From assembly GCF_029946505.1 (NCBI RefSeq), contig NZ_JARZHG010000058.1, positions 1-55,052 of the forward strand: a DNA stretch of 55,052 bases, written 5' to 3'. The DNA comes from Polyangium sp. y55x31 (lineage in GTDB: Bacteria; Myxococcota_A; Polyangia; Polyangiales; Polyangiaceae). Both the position numbers and the translations under genes were made by a program. Positions 7,890-16,394 of the stretch are shown here, piece by piece (positions within the stretch are counted from its first letter, which is position 1; every line of letters begins with the position of its first letter). The notes below the pieces were generated by a model. The model made no database searches and had not been told where the DNA came from. It was given only the letters and a program-made list of their open reading frames with translations.

Positions 7890-9608
7890 GTGGGCTTCTG
7901 GGACAAAGTCAAGTCCTTCATCGGCACCGGCAAACCCGGCGAGGGCGAGCCCGGGAAAAACGAGCAGGGGGACAAACCGCAAGCCGGCGCGTCGACGTCG
8001 GCGAAGACGTCCTCGACCTCGACGACGAGCGCCGCGAGCGGGAAAAACCCCGCGGTCTCGACGTTCACGGCGAGCCCCGCGGCCGCGCCCGCCGCTGCGA
8101 CGCCCGACAAGAAGAAGGACAAACCGAAGCCGAAGGACCCGTACGACACGTCGGGGATCCTCGGTTTGTCGGCGGACGAGATGCGCAAGCGTGCGCTCAA
8201 GATCAACCCGTATCAGACGGCGTGGATCGGGCGCGTGGATACGATCCCGCCGCAGAGCGACGAGCGCACGGCGCTGATCGATCGGGGTCTCATCCTGCGA
8301 GGTTTGCTCACCGAGCAGCAGATCGAGGAGATCCATCGCGTCGGTGATCTCTGGCTCAAGCACCACGAGGCCGCGAGCATGGCGACCGTCGTGGCCCGCA
8401 AGAAGGCGGACGCGGCGATCGAGGAGCTTCGTCGCCAGAAGGCCGAGCGCAAGGCGGAGAAGAAGCGGCTCGCGGCCGAGCGCAAGAAGAAGCACGCGGA
8501 GGCCGTCGCCAAGCGTCGCGCCGAGGACATCATCTTCCTCGGCCGTGGTGTGTCGGGCAGCCTCGGGGATCGGCGCGCGAACGTCGAGGCGCTGCAGAAG
8601 CAGGGTTTGCCCTTGCTGTCGACGCCTGCGGAGGTCGCGAAGGCGCTCTCCGTGCCGATCCCGCGGCTGCGCTGGCTCTGCTACCACAACGACGCGGTCG
8701 AGAAGCCGCATTACGTGTACTTCGAGGTGCCGAAGCGCTCGGGGGGCACGCGCTTGCTCTCGGCGCCGCACGAGGCGCTTTCGAAGGCGCAGCACTGGAT
8801 CCTTCAGAACGTGCTCGCGAAGCTCTCGGTGGAGGGCGAGGCACACGGGTTCGTGAAGGGGCGCTCCACGGTGACGAATGCGCGGGAGCACCTCGGTCGC
8901 GGGACCGTGGTGAACCTCGACCTTTCGGACTTCTTTCCGACGATCACGTTCGGGCGTGTGCGTGGGCTGTTCGAGTCGATCGGGTACTCGCCCGCGGTGG
9001 CTACGATCTTCGCGCTCATCTGCACGGAGTCGCCGCGGCGGAAGGTCGTCTATGACGGCACGACGTACTGGGTGGCCGTGGGGGAGCGTGGTTTGCCGCA
9101 GGGCGCGTGTACGAGTCCGGCGATCTCGAACCTGGTCGCGCGCAAGCTCGATCGGCGGCTTTCGGGCATGACGCGCAAGATGGGCTGGACGTACACGCGG
9201 TACGCGGACGATCTCACGTTCTCTGCGCAGAACGAGCTCGTGGACGATGGCAAGGGCGGCCAGAAGAAGGGCCGGGGCGACCTCGGGATGTTGCTCGCGC
9301 GGGTGCGGCACATCGTTCAGGAGGAGGGGTTCGCCATCAATCCGAAGAAGGGGCGGATCCAGCACGCAGGCGGGCGGCAGGAGGTCACCGGGATCGTGGT
9401 GAACGACAAGCTCGGGATGCCGCGCGAGGAGGTCCGCAAGCTACGCGCGATCCTCCACGCCGCGAAAAAGACAGGGCTCGCCGCGCAGAACCGCGAGAAC
9501 ATCCCCCACTTCGAGGCCTATCTGCAGGGGAAGATCGCCTACCTGAACATGGTCGACCCCGAGCGCGCCATGCAACTCGCCAAGGCGTTCCTCGAAATCC
9601 CCCGCTGA
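7890..9608 (+). CDS. Retron reverse transcriptase
   Basis: A 572-aa RNA-templated DNA polymerase that would copy the adjacent msd into msDNA. The GTG start follows ACGGGAG. Residues 1-85 are a Ser/Ala/Lys-rich, probably disordered tail; 90-260 are a charged helical N-terminal region, as in long myxobacterial retron RTs. Catalytic motifs are intact: DLSDFFP (344-350), GLPQGACTSP (401-410) and YADD (438-441). Retron hallmarks are present: NAxxH (NAREH, 330-334) and VTG (499-501). There is no integrase or endonuclease domain, which argues against a group II intron. The gene lies 82 bp after repeat a2. Confidence 0.95.
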   Translation: MGFWDKVKSFIGTGKPGEGEPGKNEQGDKPQAGASTSAKTSSTSTTSAASGKNPAVSTFTASPAAAPAAATPDKKKDKPKPKDPYDTSGILGLSADEMRKRALKINPYQTAWIGRVDTIPPQSDERTALIDRGLILRGLLTEQQIEEIHRVGDLWLKHHEAASMATVVARKKADAAIEELRRQKAERKAEKKRLAAERKKKHAEAVAKRRAEDIIFLGRGVSGSLGDRRANVEALQKQGLPLLSTPAEVAKALSVPIPRLRWLCYHNDAVEKPHYVYFEVPKRSGGTRLLSAPHEALSKAQHWILQNVLAKLSVEGEAHGFVKGRSTVTNAREHLGRGTVVNLDLSDFFPTITFGRVRGLFESIGYSPAVATIFALICTESPRRKVVYDGTTYWVAVGERGLPQGACTSPAISNLVARKLDRRLSGMTRKMGWTYTRYADDLTFSAQNELVDDGKGGQKKGRGDLGMLLARVRHIVQEEGFAINPKKGRIQHAGGRQEVTGIVVNDKLGMPREEVRKLRAILHAAKKTGLAAQNRENIPHFEAYLQGKIAYLNMVDPERAMQLAKAFLEIPR

Positions 9609-9613
9609 TCTTT

Positions 9614-9764
9614 GCATCGACCGCATCGCGGTCGATGCACCAGCGGTCCAGCGCTTGCGCTGGTCCGGGTCCAGGGGTGGACAACCCTGGGGTTTGGGGC
9701 GTAGCTCGGCTTGCCGAGCGTAGCCCCATCGTTGACCAGACGGGTCCGGGGTGAAACCCCGGCG
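9614..9764 (+). repeat. Multi-hairpin intergenic repeat, copy 2
   Basis: It fills the space between the convergent RT and L,D-transpeptidase genes. Modules in order: a 25-nt palindrome GCATCGACCGC...GCGGTCGATGC (9614-9638), CCAGCGC-TT-GCGCTGG, a CCAGGGG...CCCTGG stem, an inserted GGGGC(G)TA...TAGCCCC stem, and CCGGGGTGAAACCCCGG (9746-9762). It begins 6 bp after the RT stop and ends 17 bp before the opposing stop, fitting a bidirectional terminator. It is related to the copies at 57-160 and 23292-23484. Confidence 0.75.
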
Positions 9765-9781
9765 CTACGCCACCACCCGGG

Positions 9782-11404
9782 CTACCGCCGGATCCGCACG
9801 ATCGTGCTTTGACCGAACTCTTTCACGGCGCGCATGCCGTGCCAGCCTTCGGGGACGTTGGGGTCGGTCCAGTCGAAGACCCATTTGGCGTCGATGGGCG
9901 CGAGGTTCACGCAGCCTCCGCTTTTGGGCTCGCCCCAGGCGTCGTGCCAGTAGGCGCCGTGGAGTGCGTGGGGGCCGCTGAAGTTCAGCACCCAGTTCAC
10001 CTCGGCGTGCACGAGGTTCTCGTCGGAGCTCGACACCATCGTCGCTGTTCGGAATTTGCCGTCCACGCGGAAGAGGCCGACTGGCGTCGAGGCTGTTTTT
10101 AGCGGCTCGATGCCTGGGTAGGGGACGCCGCCGCGGCCTGGGGAGATCATCGTCGCGTAGACTGGGCGCAGGCCTTCGTAGGCCACGAGGGTGCCGTTCA
10201 GCACGCGCACGTCGACCCATTTGCTCTTGTTCGGGTCCTTGTCGGCGAGCCATGGCGCTTCGGTGACCGCTTCGACGATCTGTGCGTCTTCGGCGAGCAC
10301 GTAGATGCCGCTTTCCTTCGTCTCGACGAAGGTTTGGCCGTCTTGCTCGATGCGCGTGCCCGTGAGGCCGACCCAGCCGAGGCGTGGGAAGGTCTCGTCG
10401 GTCTTTGCGAGCTTGCCGTCTTCGCCGCGCTTCCATTTCGGGCGTGGTTTTTGGCGGAAGAAGGCGAGTGGGAGCTTTGCTTCGTCGCCGAGCGTGACGC
10501 CGTGGAATTCGGAGCGCGGGTAGAGCTTGATGCGGTCTTTCGGGATGATCGCCTGGTCGGCTGTCAGGACGAAGGTGCGGCCGCCGGACTCGAAGGCGCG
10601 GACGAAGGCGATCGTCGAGCCGAGCTGGACGAACTTGCGGTTTTCCCGGACGAGCGGGCCGAATGGCAAAAGCTCGGGCGGGCCTTCGCCGGAGGGGGCG
10701 AGGTCCACGCCGACGAGGGCCTTGTCGATGGCGGCGACGGCGGCGGGATCTCCTGCGGCGGCGCGTGCTTTTTCGACCTTGGCCTCGTGTTTTTCGAGGT
10801 CCCATTCCGCTTCGCGTTGCTCGGCGCGCGTGGGGATGTGGTCATAACGCGGAGCGCCAATGGATTCGCCGTACTGGTAGGGCCAGGGCGAGCTCACGTC
10901 GGCGGCGTCGCGGCGCAGGATGACGATCGCGGGGTCTTTTTCGTCGATCGTCGCGGTCGCGCCTGCGCAGACGTAGCCGCGTGGCTCGACGGCGTACCAG
11001 GCGTCGCAGCCGGCATAACCTTGGATCCGCGCGGCTTCGATGCTGCCGCCTTTGAGCGGCGCGGAGCTGCCGAGCGCGAGGTATCCGATCCAGGCGTGGC
11101 TCGCGCCGGGCTGGGGGTGGATCCAGGCGAAACGCCCCTTCGACCAGATGCGTGGTGCCGCGGGCGTGGCCGCGGGAGCAGGTGTGGGCGCGGGTGCGGG
11201 CGCGGCGGCGGGCGCGGCGGCTGCGGGAGGCGCGGCCGCGGGCAGGGCCGGGGGCATGACCTCCGCGGCTGGGCTCGGGCTGGGCGCGGCCTCGGTTTTT
11301 GCGCTCGTGCAGCCTGCGAGCGTGGCGAGGGCGAGGGTGGCGAGGCTCGCACACGACGCACCGGGGACGAACGCGGAGGGCCTGGGAGCTGGGGCGCGAG
11401 GCAT
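9782..11404 (-). CDS. L,D-transpeptidase (YkuD-type) lipoprotein
   Basis: A 540-aa envelope protein. The N-terminus has a lipoprotein signal (LATLALATLAGC, lipobox LAGC) followed by an Ala/Pro-rich linker of about 60 residues. The C-terminal catalytic domain has the YkuD signature: HGAYWHDAWG and SGGCVN, with the nucleophile Cys near 498 and its His about 15 residues before. Such enzymes make or edit 3-3 peptidoglycan crosslinks or attach proteins to peptidoglycan. The central ~330 residues are a large helical and beta domain I do not recognise, longer than in typical LDTs. It ends 17 bp from the repeat shared with the retron. Confidence 0.88.
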   Translation of the reverse strand: MPRAPAPRPSAFVPGASCASLATLALATLAGCTSAKTEAAPSPSPAAEVMPPALPAAAPPAAAAPAAAPAPAPTPAPAATPAAPRIWSKGRFAWIHPQPGASHAWIGYLALGSSAPLKGGSIEAARIQGYAGCDAWYAVEPRGYVCAGATATIDEKDPAIVILRRDAADVSSPWPYQYGESIGAPRYDHIPTRAEQREAEWDLEKHEAKVEKARAAAGDPAAVAAIDKALVGVDLAPSGEGPPELLPFGPLVRENRKFVQLGSTIAFVRAFESGGRTFVLTADQAIIPKDRIKLYPRSEFHGVTLGDEAKLPLAFFRQKPRPKWKRGEDGKLAKTDETFPRLGWVGLTGTRIEQDGQTFVETKESGIYVLAEDAQIVEAVTEAPWLADKDPNKSKWVDVRVLNGTLVAYEGLRPVYATMISPGRGGVPYPGIEPLKTASTPVGLFRVDGKFRTATMVSSSDENLVHAEVNWVLNFSGPHALHGAYWHDAWGEPKSGGCVNLAPIDAKWVFDWTDPNVPEGWHGMRAVKEFGQSTIVRIRR

Positions 11405-11448
11405 GGCGGGGAGCGGCGCGGGCCGCGAACGACTCCCCAGTTACGCGT

Positions 11449-11478
11449 TTGACGCCCGGTGTGCAAAACATTTAACCT
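11449..11478 (+). promoter_or_regulatory. Possible sigma-70-like promoter
   Basis: In the 158-bp divergent gap, TTGACG (11449-11454) is followed after 18 bp by TAACCT (11473-11478) in a locally AT-richer stretch. It would serve the lipoprotein gene at 11563. The -10 element is weak, so this is tentative. Confidence 0.3.
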
Positions 11479-11562
11479 GACGAAGGCCTCTGCGCGGGAA
11501 GGAAGAGCCATTTTCGGCAGCCTGCGCCCGGGCCGTTCGTGTCGTCGAGGAGGCGCCGTCCG

Positions 11563-13053
11563 ATGAGCTTGGGGTACCGTTACCATGGGCGGATCGTCTT
11601 GATCGGATCGTTCGTCGCGGCGCTCTTCGCGGCGTGCGCGACGGGGACGCAACCCGGACAAACGGGGGGCAGCGCCGGTGCGGGCGGCGAGGGCGGCGGG
11701 GGCATTCCGCCGGGCCAGATCGGCGGCCTTTGCAGCGACGACACGCCTTGCGAGCAGGGGGAGTGCACGGTCGTCGGCGCGAACAAGTACTGCACCGTGC
11801 GGTGTCCGCCCGGCTGCCCCGACGGCACGTACTGCGCGCTCATCAACGGCGACTCGATCTGCGTGCCCGATCTCGGCAGCCAGTGCCTGCCGTGCACGAC
11901 GGTGCTGCAATGCTTGAACCCCTCGGACGCTTGCTTGACCGCGCCCGCGGGGGATCGCTTCTGCGCGCGGGATTGCACGACCGACGGCCAGTGCCCGAAC
12001 GGCTTCACGTGCCTCGAGGGCGCGAAGTATCCGCCGACGCAGGGCGGTGGCGGCGGCGGCGAGATGCCGGACGCCGGGCCTCCGGACGACGCGGGCGGCT
12101 CGGGAGATGCGGGCGACGCAGGGCCGGATGACGGGGGCACGGATGCCGGGCCGCCCAAGCCTCCGCAGGGGCAGGCCTACAAGTTCTGCGTGCCAAACGT
12201 CCCGTTCTCCTGTCCGTGCAACGAAAAGCGCGACGGGGTCGAGAAGGACTGCTCGAACTCGAACCAGTACGGCACGTGCTCGGGGTTGGAGACGTGCAAC
12301 GGCGCGTCGGGCAAATTCGAGGAATGCACGGCGAAGGTCCCCGCGGCCGAGACGTGCAACGCCGAGGACGACGACTGCGACGGCATGAGCGACGAGGGCG
12401 ATCCGAACGAGCTCTGCAGCTCGGAGGGCCCGGTGCCGCCGCACGCGTCGTGGGCCTGCACGCCGCAAGGCACGTGCGGGCTCGGGGCCTGCGAGCCGGG
12501 GTGGGTGAACTATCCGGCCGGCCCCGTCTCGCAGGGCTGCACGTGCCCGGTCGAGATGGGCGAGCCGAACGACCTTTGCGCGAACGCGACGCCCGCGGGC
12601 AGCGTCAGCGACACGGACGGGAGCAGCATCACGATCTCGGGCACGCTCGGCGGCTCGGGCGACGTCGACGTGTGGTCGTTCGACACCGTCGACACGGACG
12701 AGGTCACGACGAACTCGTACCACGTGAGCATCGACCTCGTGGCGCCGATGCCGAACGACGAGTTCGTGTTCGACGTGATTCGCGGCGACGCGTGCACGGA
12801 CACGCCGACGGGCGGCGCCGTGGCGATCACGGCGTACGACTGGTGCGTCGACGGCAAGTCGGCCGACGGGCTCGAGGGCGAGGGGACGTGTGCGAACAAC
12901 GGGTGGGCGCCCGTGCACTGCAACAACAACTCGACGAAGTACTACGTGCGCGTCCGTCGCAAGCTCGGCGCCACCGGGACGTGCACGCAGTACAACCTGC
13001 TCGTGACCGCGAAGGGCGGTGATCCTTGCGATTTCACGCAGAAGTGCCAGTAA
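11563..13053 (+). CDS. Cys-rich lipoprotein with MopE-type motif
   Basis: A 496-aa putative surface lipoprotein. The ATG at 11563 is chosen over a GTG at 11539 because GAGGAGG lies just upstream. The signal peptide ends at a lipobox (AALFAACATG), then a Gly-rich spacer. Many cysteines follow in EGF/CRD-like spacing (residues ~70-170), then an Asp/Gly-rich linker. The element ETCNAEDDDCDGMSDEG matches the putative metal-binding MopE motif frequent in myxobacterial secreted proteins. The C-terminal ~170 residues resemble a beta-sandwich (SGDVDVWSFDTVDTD). Nine bases separate it from the acyl-CoA dehydrogenase gene. Ligand unknown. Confidence 0.75.
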   Translation: MSLGYRYHGRIVLIGSFVAALFAACATGTQPGQTGGSAGAGGEGGGGIPPGQIGGLCSDDTPCEQGECTVVGANKYCTVRCPPGCPDGTYCALINGDSICVPDLGSQCLPCTTVLQCLNPSDACLTAPAGDRFCARDCTTDGQCPNGFTCLEGAKYPPTQGGGGGGEMPDAGPPDDAGGSGDAGDAGPDDGGTDAGPPKPPQGQAYKFCVPNVPFSCPCNEKRDGVEKDCSNSNQYGTCSGLETCNGASGKFEECTAKVPAAETCNAEDDDCDGMSDEGDPNELCSSEGPVPPHASWACTPQGTCGLGACEPGWVNYPAGPVSQGCTCPVEMGEPNDLCANATPAGSVSDTDGSSITISGTLGGSGDVDVWSFDTVDTDEVTTNSYHVSIDLVAPMPNDEFVFDVIRGDACTDTPTGGAVAITAYDWCVDGKSADGLEGEGTCANNGWAPVHCNNNSTKYYVRVRRKLGATGTCTQYNLLVTAKGGDPCDFTQKCQ

Positions 13054-13062
13054 CGCGGACCC

Positions 13063-14199
13063 ATGGACCTCGAGCCTAACGAGACCGAGGCGCTCGTCCA
13101 GCGCACGGCGCGGGACTACGCCGAGCGCGTGATCCGGCCCGTCGCGGCCGATCTCGACCGAGACAAGGACATCCCGCGAGACATCCTGCGAGGGCTCGCC
13201 GAGCTCGGCCTGATGGGCGTGAACGTGCCCGCGGCGCTCGGCGGGGCCGAGGCGGGCGTCGTGGCGTATGCGCTGGCGATGATGGAGATCGCGCGCGCTT
13301 GCGCATCGACGGCCGTGACGATGAGCGTGACGAACATGGTCGCGGAGGTGATCGCGCGGTTCGGCACGGAGGCGCAGCGCGACAAGCACGTGCCGAAGAT
13401 CTGCGCGGGCGAGTACGCGGCCGGATCGTTCGCGCTGAGCGAGCCGGAGGCGGGCAGTGATCCCGGCTCGATGCGGACCGTGGCCGAGCGGACCGAGGAC
13501 GGCTGGGTGCTGCGCGGGCAAAAGCAGTGGATCACGAACGGCGCGTGGGCGGGCGTGTTCGTGGTCTGGGCGCGCACGGGCGGGCCGGGGACGCGTGGGC
13601 TTTCGGCGTTCCTCGTGGAGGGCGGGACGCCGGGGCTCCGGTGCGGCCGGCCCGAGGACAAACTGGGCCTGCGCGCGTCGAACACCGTGCCGATCGAGCT
13701 CGACGACTGCAAGGTGCCGGCGGACGCGCTGCTCGGCAGCGAGGGCGAGGGCTTCAAGATCGCGATGATGGCGCTCGACGGCGGGCGCATCGGGATCGCG
13801 TCGCAGGCCGTGGGCATCGCGACGGCGGCGCTCGAGGAGGCCACGCAGTACGCGCGGGAGCGCAAGCAGTTCGGCCGGTCGATCGGCGACTACGAGGCGA
13901 TCCAGTGGTCGCTCGCCGATTGCAGGACGGAGCTCGAAGCGGCGCGGGCGCTCACGCTGCGCGCGGCGTGGCTCAAGGAGAAGGGGCGCCCCTTCTCGGC
14001 CGAGGCGGCGATGGCGAAGCTCTACGCGAGCGAGGCGGCGAACCGGATCTGCCAGCGGGCGCTGCAGATCCACGGCGGTTACGGCTACGTGCGCGACTTC
14101 GCGGTGGAGCGGCACCTGCGCGACGCGCGCGTGACGACCATCTACGAGGGGACGAGCGAGATCCAGCGCATCGTGATCGCTCGAAGCGCGACGCGCTGA
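13063..14199 (+). CDS. Acyl-CoA dehydrogenase
   Basis: A 378-aa FAD flavoenzyme of the acyl-CoA dehydrogenase family, catalysing alpha,beta-dehydrogenation of acyl-CoA thioesters in fatty-acid or amino-acid catabolism. Length is normal. Signatures include FALSEPEAGSDPGSM and WITNGAWAG (FAD-binding middle domain), RKQFGRSIGDYEAIQW, QIHGGYGYVRDF, and the catalytic-Glu region YEGTSEIQRIVIAR near the C-terminus. It starts 9 bp after the lipoprotein gene and may share its transcript. Chain-length specificity cannot be told from the sequence; two further paralogues lie at 15231-16358 and 21338-22483. Confidence 0.93.
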   Translation: MDLEPNETEALVQRTARDYAERVIRPVAADLDRDKDIPRDILRGLAELGLMGVNVPAALGGAEAGVVAYALAMMEIARACASTAVTMSVTNMVAEVIARFGTEAQRDKHVPKICAGEYAAGSFALSEPEAGSDPGSMRTVAERTEDGWVLRGQKQWITNGAWAGVFVVWARTGGPGTRGLSAFLVEGGTPGLRCGRPEDKLGLRASNTVPIELDDCKVPADALLGSEGEGFKIAMMALDGGRIGIASQAVGIATAALEEATQYARERKQFGRSIGDYEAIQWSLADCRTELEAARALTLRAAWLKEKGRPFSAEAAMAKLYASEAANRICQRALQIHGGYGYVRDFAVERHLRDARVTTIYEGTSEIQRIVIARSATR

Positions 14200-14242
14200 A
14201 CGGTGGAGGGCGAACCCGCTCGAGCTCCAACGGGTTTGCCCG

Positions 14243-14407
14243 TCAGACGAAGATCCGGGTCAGGACGAAGACGACGACCGCGATCACGGCCCCGAAGAGC
14301 AGCGCATAGATCAGGACACGCTTCAGGATGGCGCGGAGCTTGTTCTTGAGGACCGTCTTGACGAGCTTCCAGAGGAGGCCGAGGACTTCACGGATGAGCT
14401 TCCACAC
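14243..14407 (-). CDS. Small cationic membrane protein
   Basis: A 54-residue ORF starting at GTG (14407), preceded by AGGA about 9 bp upstream. The first half is a Lys/Arg/Leu/Trp-rich amphipathic helix (WKLIREVLGLLWKLVKTVL), the second half one hydrophobic span (LIYALLFGAVIAVVVFVL) ending in RIFV. This resembles a single-pass small inner-membrane protein. It is convergent with the acyl-CoA dehydrogenase gene ending at 14199 and fills an otherwise empty gap. The frame is clean and the pattern is unlikely to be a shadow, since nothing overlaps it. No homology is claimed. Confidence 0.55.
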   Translation of the reverse strand: MWKLIREVLGLLWKLVKTVLKNKLRAILKRVLIYALLFGAVIAVVVFVLTRIFV

Positions 14408-14478
14408 GCGGAGATCCTAGCGCGGCTCTTCGCGCGGCGCCTCTTGGCCGAACACTTCTTCACGTAGCCCCGGAGGGC

Positions 14479-15234
14479 TCACTCCGCGACGAGGGATACC
14501 TTGCCGGCGTAACTTCCAGGCGAGGGGAAGCTCATGCCACGCAGCGCGTCGACGACACACGACGCCGCGGCGTCGCCCTTGGCATCGGCGCTCGAGACGC
14601 CGATGGCGAGGGGTTTCCCGGCGGTGTCGAGGTACATCGTGGCTTTGATCGGGCCCGCGCCTTGGCTCGCGCGGCAGGTCGCGAGCGCTTGCTTGGCCTT
14701 CGAGAGCTCCTTGCCGAGGCGATCGGGTTCGAGCGCGACGGGCGGGCGCTCGTCGGCGCTCGGATCAAAGGAGAAGCCGCCCTCGGCGAGGCCTTCCTTG
14801 CCGCCCACGGGAGAAGGCCAGCTCGCGCCGCGCAGCGCGCCCAGCATGCACGACTCGGTCTCGCGATCGCCGAGCGTCGACTCCTTGAGGTATGCGACGG
14901 TGGCCGTTCCGCCCTGCGCGATCCGGAGCGCGAACTTGATCTCGCCGCCCATGAAGGGGATGCGGCGGACGCCGTTGTGGAAGCACGCGCTGAGCTTGTC
15001 CGAGGTGCGCTGCAGGGTCGACTGCACCTTGTCTTGATCGAGCGCTCCGATCTCGGCTTCGAAGTTGGCGCCGCCGCTCCCGCCGCTCGTCGAGGAGTCC
15101 GTGCCGCCGGTGTCCGGCGGCTTGTTCGTCGTCACCTCGCCTCCGCAACCCGCGAGCGAGGCGAGCGCCGCGAGGGCGACGACGAGGATCCGAGGAGAAC
15201 CAAACCCAAGGCTGATTTCGTTGCTCTTCATCAT
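14479..15234 (-). CDS. Lipoprotein with two AgmX/PglI-type domains
   Basis: A 251-aa lipoprotein with signal peptide and lipobox (LAALASLAGCGG) then a Ser/Thr/Gly linker. Two related units follow: one around SACFHNG...ESCMLGALRGASWPSP and a second around ATCRASQG...ASCVVDALRGMSFPSP. Each has a pair of conserved cysteines and the (A)LRGxSxPSP ending seen in the AgmX/PglI C-terminal domain of myxobacterial envelope and motility proteins. The ATG at 15234 overlaps the TGA of the upstream acyl-CoA dehydrogenase gene (ATGA), so expression is coupled. Role unknown. Confidence 0.75.
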   Translation of the reverse strand: MMKSNEISLGFGSPRILVVALAALASLAGCGGEVTTNKPPDTGGTDSSTSGGSGGANFEAEIGALDQDKVQSTLQRTSDKLSACFHNGVRRIPFMGGEIKFALRIAQGGTATVAYLKESTLGDRETESCMLGALRGASWPSPVGGKEGLAEGGFSFDPSADERPPVALEPDRLGKELSKAKQALATCRASQGAGPIKATMYLDTAGKPLAIGVSSADAKGDAAASCVVDALRGMSFPSPGSYAGKVSLVAE

Positions 15235-16358
15235 CCCTTCAACATGGTTTGCGCGATGATCGATCGCTGCGTTCCGCTGCTCTCCTCGACGAGCTCGGTG
15301 GTGCGCGCGTCGCGGAAATGACGTCCGAGGCCTTCGCTCGCGCCTCCGCCGCGCGCGCCGAGGATGTCCATGGCTCGGTGCGCGACGCGGGTCGACATCT
15401 CGGAGGCGAAGAGTTTTCCGATGGATCGCTCGGCCGAGGAAGGCGCGCCGCGATCCGCGAGGTGCGCGGCGCGCAGGACGAGCAGGCGCGCGGCCTCGAT
15501 GTCGACGGCCATGTCGGCGAGCTGCGCCTGCATGCCGAGGAGGCCGGGCGTCTTCACGCGGTCCTGCGTGCGCTTCACGTGCGCCGCCGCCTTCTCGAAG
15601 GCCGCGCGTGCGATGCCGATGGCCTCCGCCCCGACGGCGATGCGCGCGTCTTCGAGCGCGGCCGCGGCGATCGATGCGCCTTCGCCGGCCACGCCGATCA
15701 CGTCGGCTGCATCCACACGAACGTCGCGCGCGCGCAGCAAGGCCGCGCCCGCCGCGCGCCGGCCCACGCTGGTCTCCGCGGGCACGATCGTGAGGCCGGG
15801 GGCGCTCTTCGGGACGAGCAGCGCGACGAGGCGCGGGTCGTTCGGGGCGCGGTTCGTCGCGGCAAACACGAGGAACACGTCGGCTGCGGGGCCGAGGATC
15901 ACAGGGCCGGTCTCGCCGTCGAGGACGAAGCCGCCGGCGGCGCTGGGCTCGGCGAAGAGGGAAGGGGGCTCCACGGGATCGGGCATCGCGGCCGCGCCGA
16001 GCGAGGCGCCGCGCGCGAGGGGGGCGAGGTATTTCTGCTTTTGATCGTCGCTTCCCGCGCGGACGAGCGTGCGCGCCACGAGCGCCACGTGCGTGCCCAC
16101 GATCGCGGCCGAGCTCGCGCATGCCGCGGCGATCTCCTCGATGACGAGCGCGAGCGAGACGAGGTCGCCGCCCGATCCGCCGTGCGCCGCGGGGATCGTG
16201 AGGCCGAGCAGGCCGGCGTCGCCGAGCTGGCGTGCGTGGGCTTCGGGGAGGCGCGCGTCGTGATCGATCTCGGCGGCCCGCGGCGCGAGCTCACGCGCGG
16301 CGAGCGCGCGCGCGGCTTCCTGGAAACGCTTTTGCTCTTCGGTGAGGTCGAAGTCCAT
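15231..16358 (-). CDS. Acyl-CoA dehydrogenase family protein (divergent)
   Basis: A 375-aa member of the acyl-CoA dehydrogenase family with the N-terminal MDFDLTEEQKRFQEAAR and GLTIPAAHGGSGGD segments. It is more divergent than its neighbours: the FAD-binding loop reads AAAMPDPVEPPSLFAEP rather than (A)xTEPxAGSD, and the catalytic region reads VEESSGTQRSII instead of YEGTSEIQR. A Glu is kept at the expected position, but activity or substrate may differ. Its stop overlaps the start of the following lipoprotein gene by 4 bp. It begins 36 bp before the stop of the TPR-PEGA gene transcribed toward it. Confidence 0.85.
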   Translation of the reverse strand: MDFDLTEEQKRFQEAARALAARELAPRAAEIDHDARLPEAHARQLGDAGLLGLTIPAAHGGSGGDLVSLALVIEEIAAACASSAAIVGTHVALVARTLVRAGSDDQKQKYLAPLARGASLGAAAMPDPVEPPSLFAEPSAAGGFVLDGETGPVILGPAADVFLVFAATNRAPNDPRLVALLVPKSAPGLTIVPAETSVGRRAAGAALLRARDVRVDAADVIGVAGEGASIAAAALEDARIAVGAEAIGIARAAFEKAAAHVKRTQDRVKTPGLLGMQAQLADMAVDIEAARLLVLRAAHLADRGAPSSAERSIGKLFASEMSTRVAHRAMDILGARGGGASEGLGRHFRDARTTELVEESSGTQRSIIAQTMLKG

Positions 16359-16394
16359 GGCAGATGGGGGAAACGGGGTGTTGTCGCTACGGGC

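Noticed and set aside
7890-9608. Group II intron or diversity-generating-retroelement RT
   Set aside because: The NAxxH and VTG retron motifs and the adjacent msr-msd fit a retron; no intron domains, endonuclease or template/variable repeats are seen.
10894-14115. 1,073-codon minus-strand open frame
   Set aside because: Shadow antisense to the lipoprotein and acyl-CoA dehydrogenase genes; composition is Arg/His/Ala-rich without motifs.
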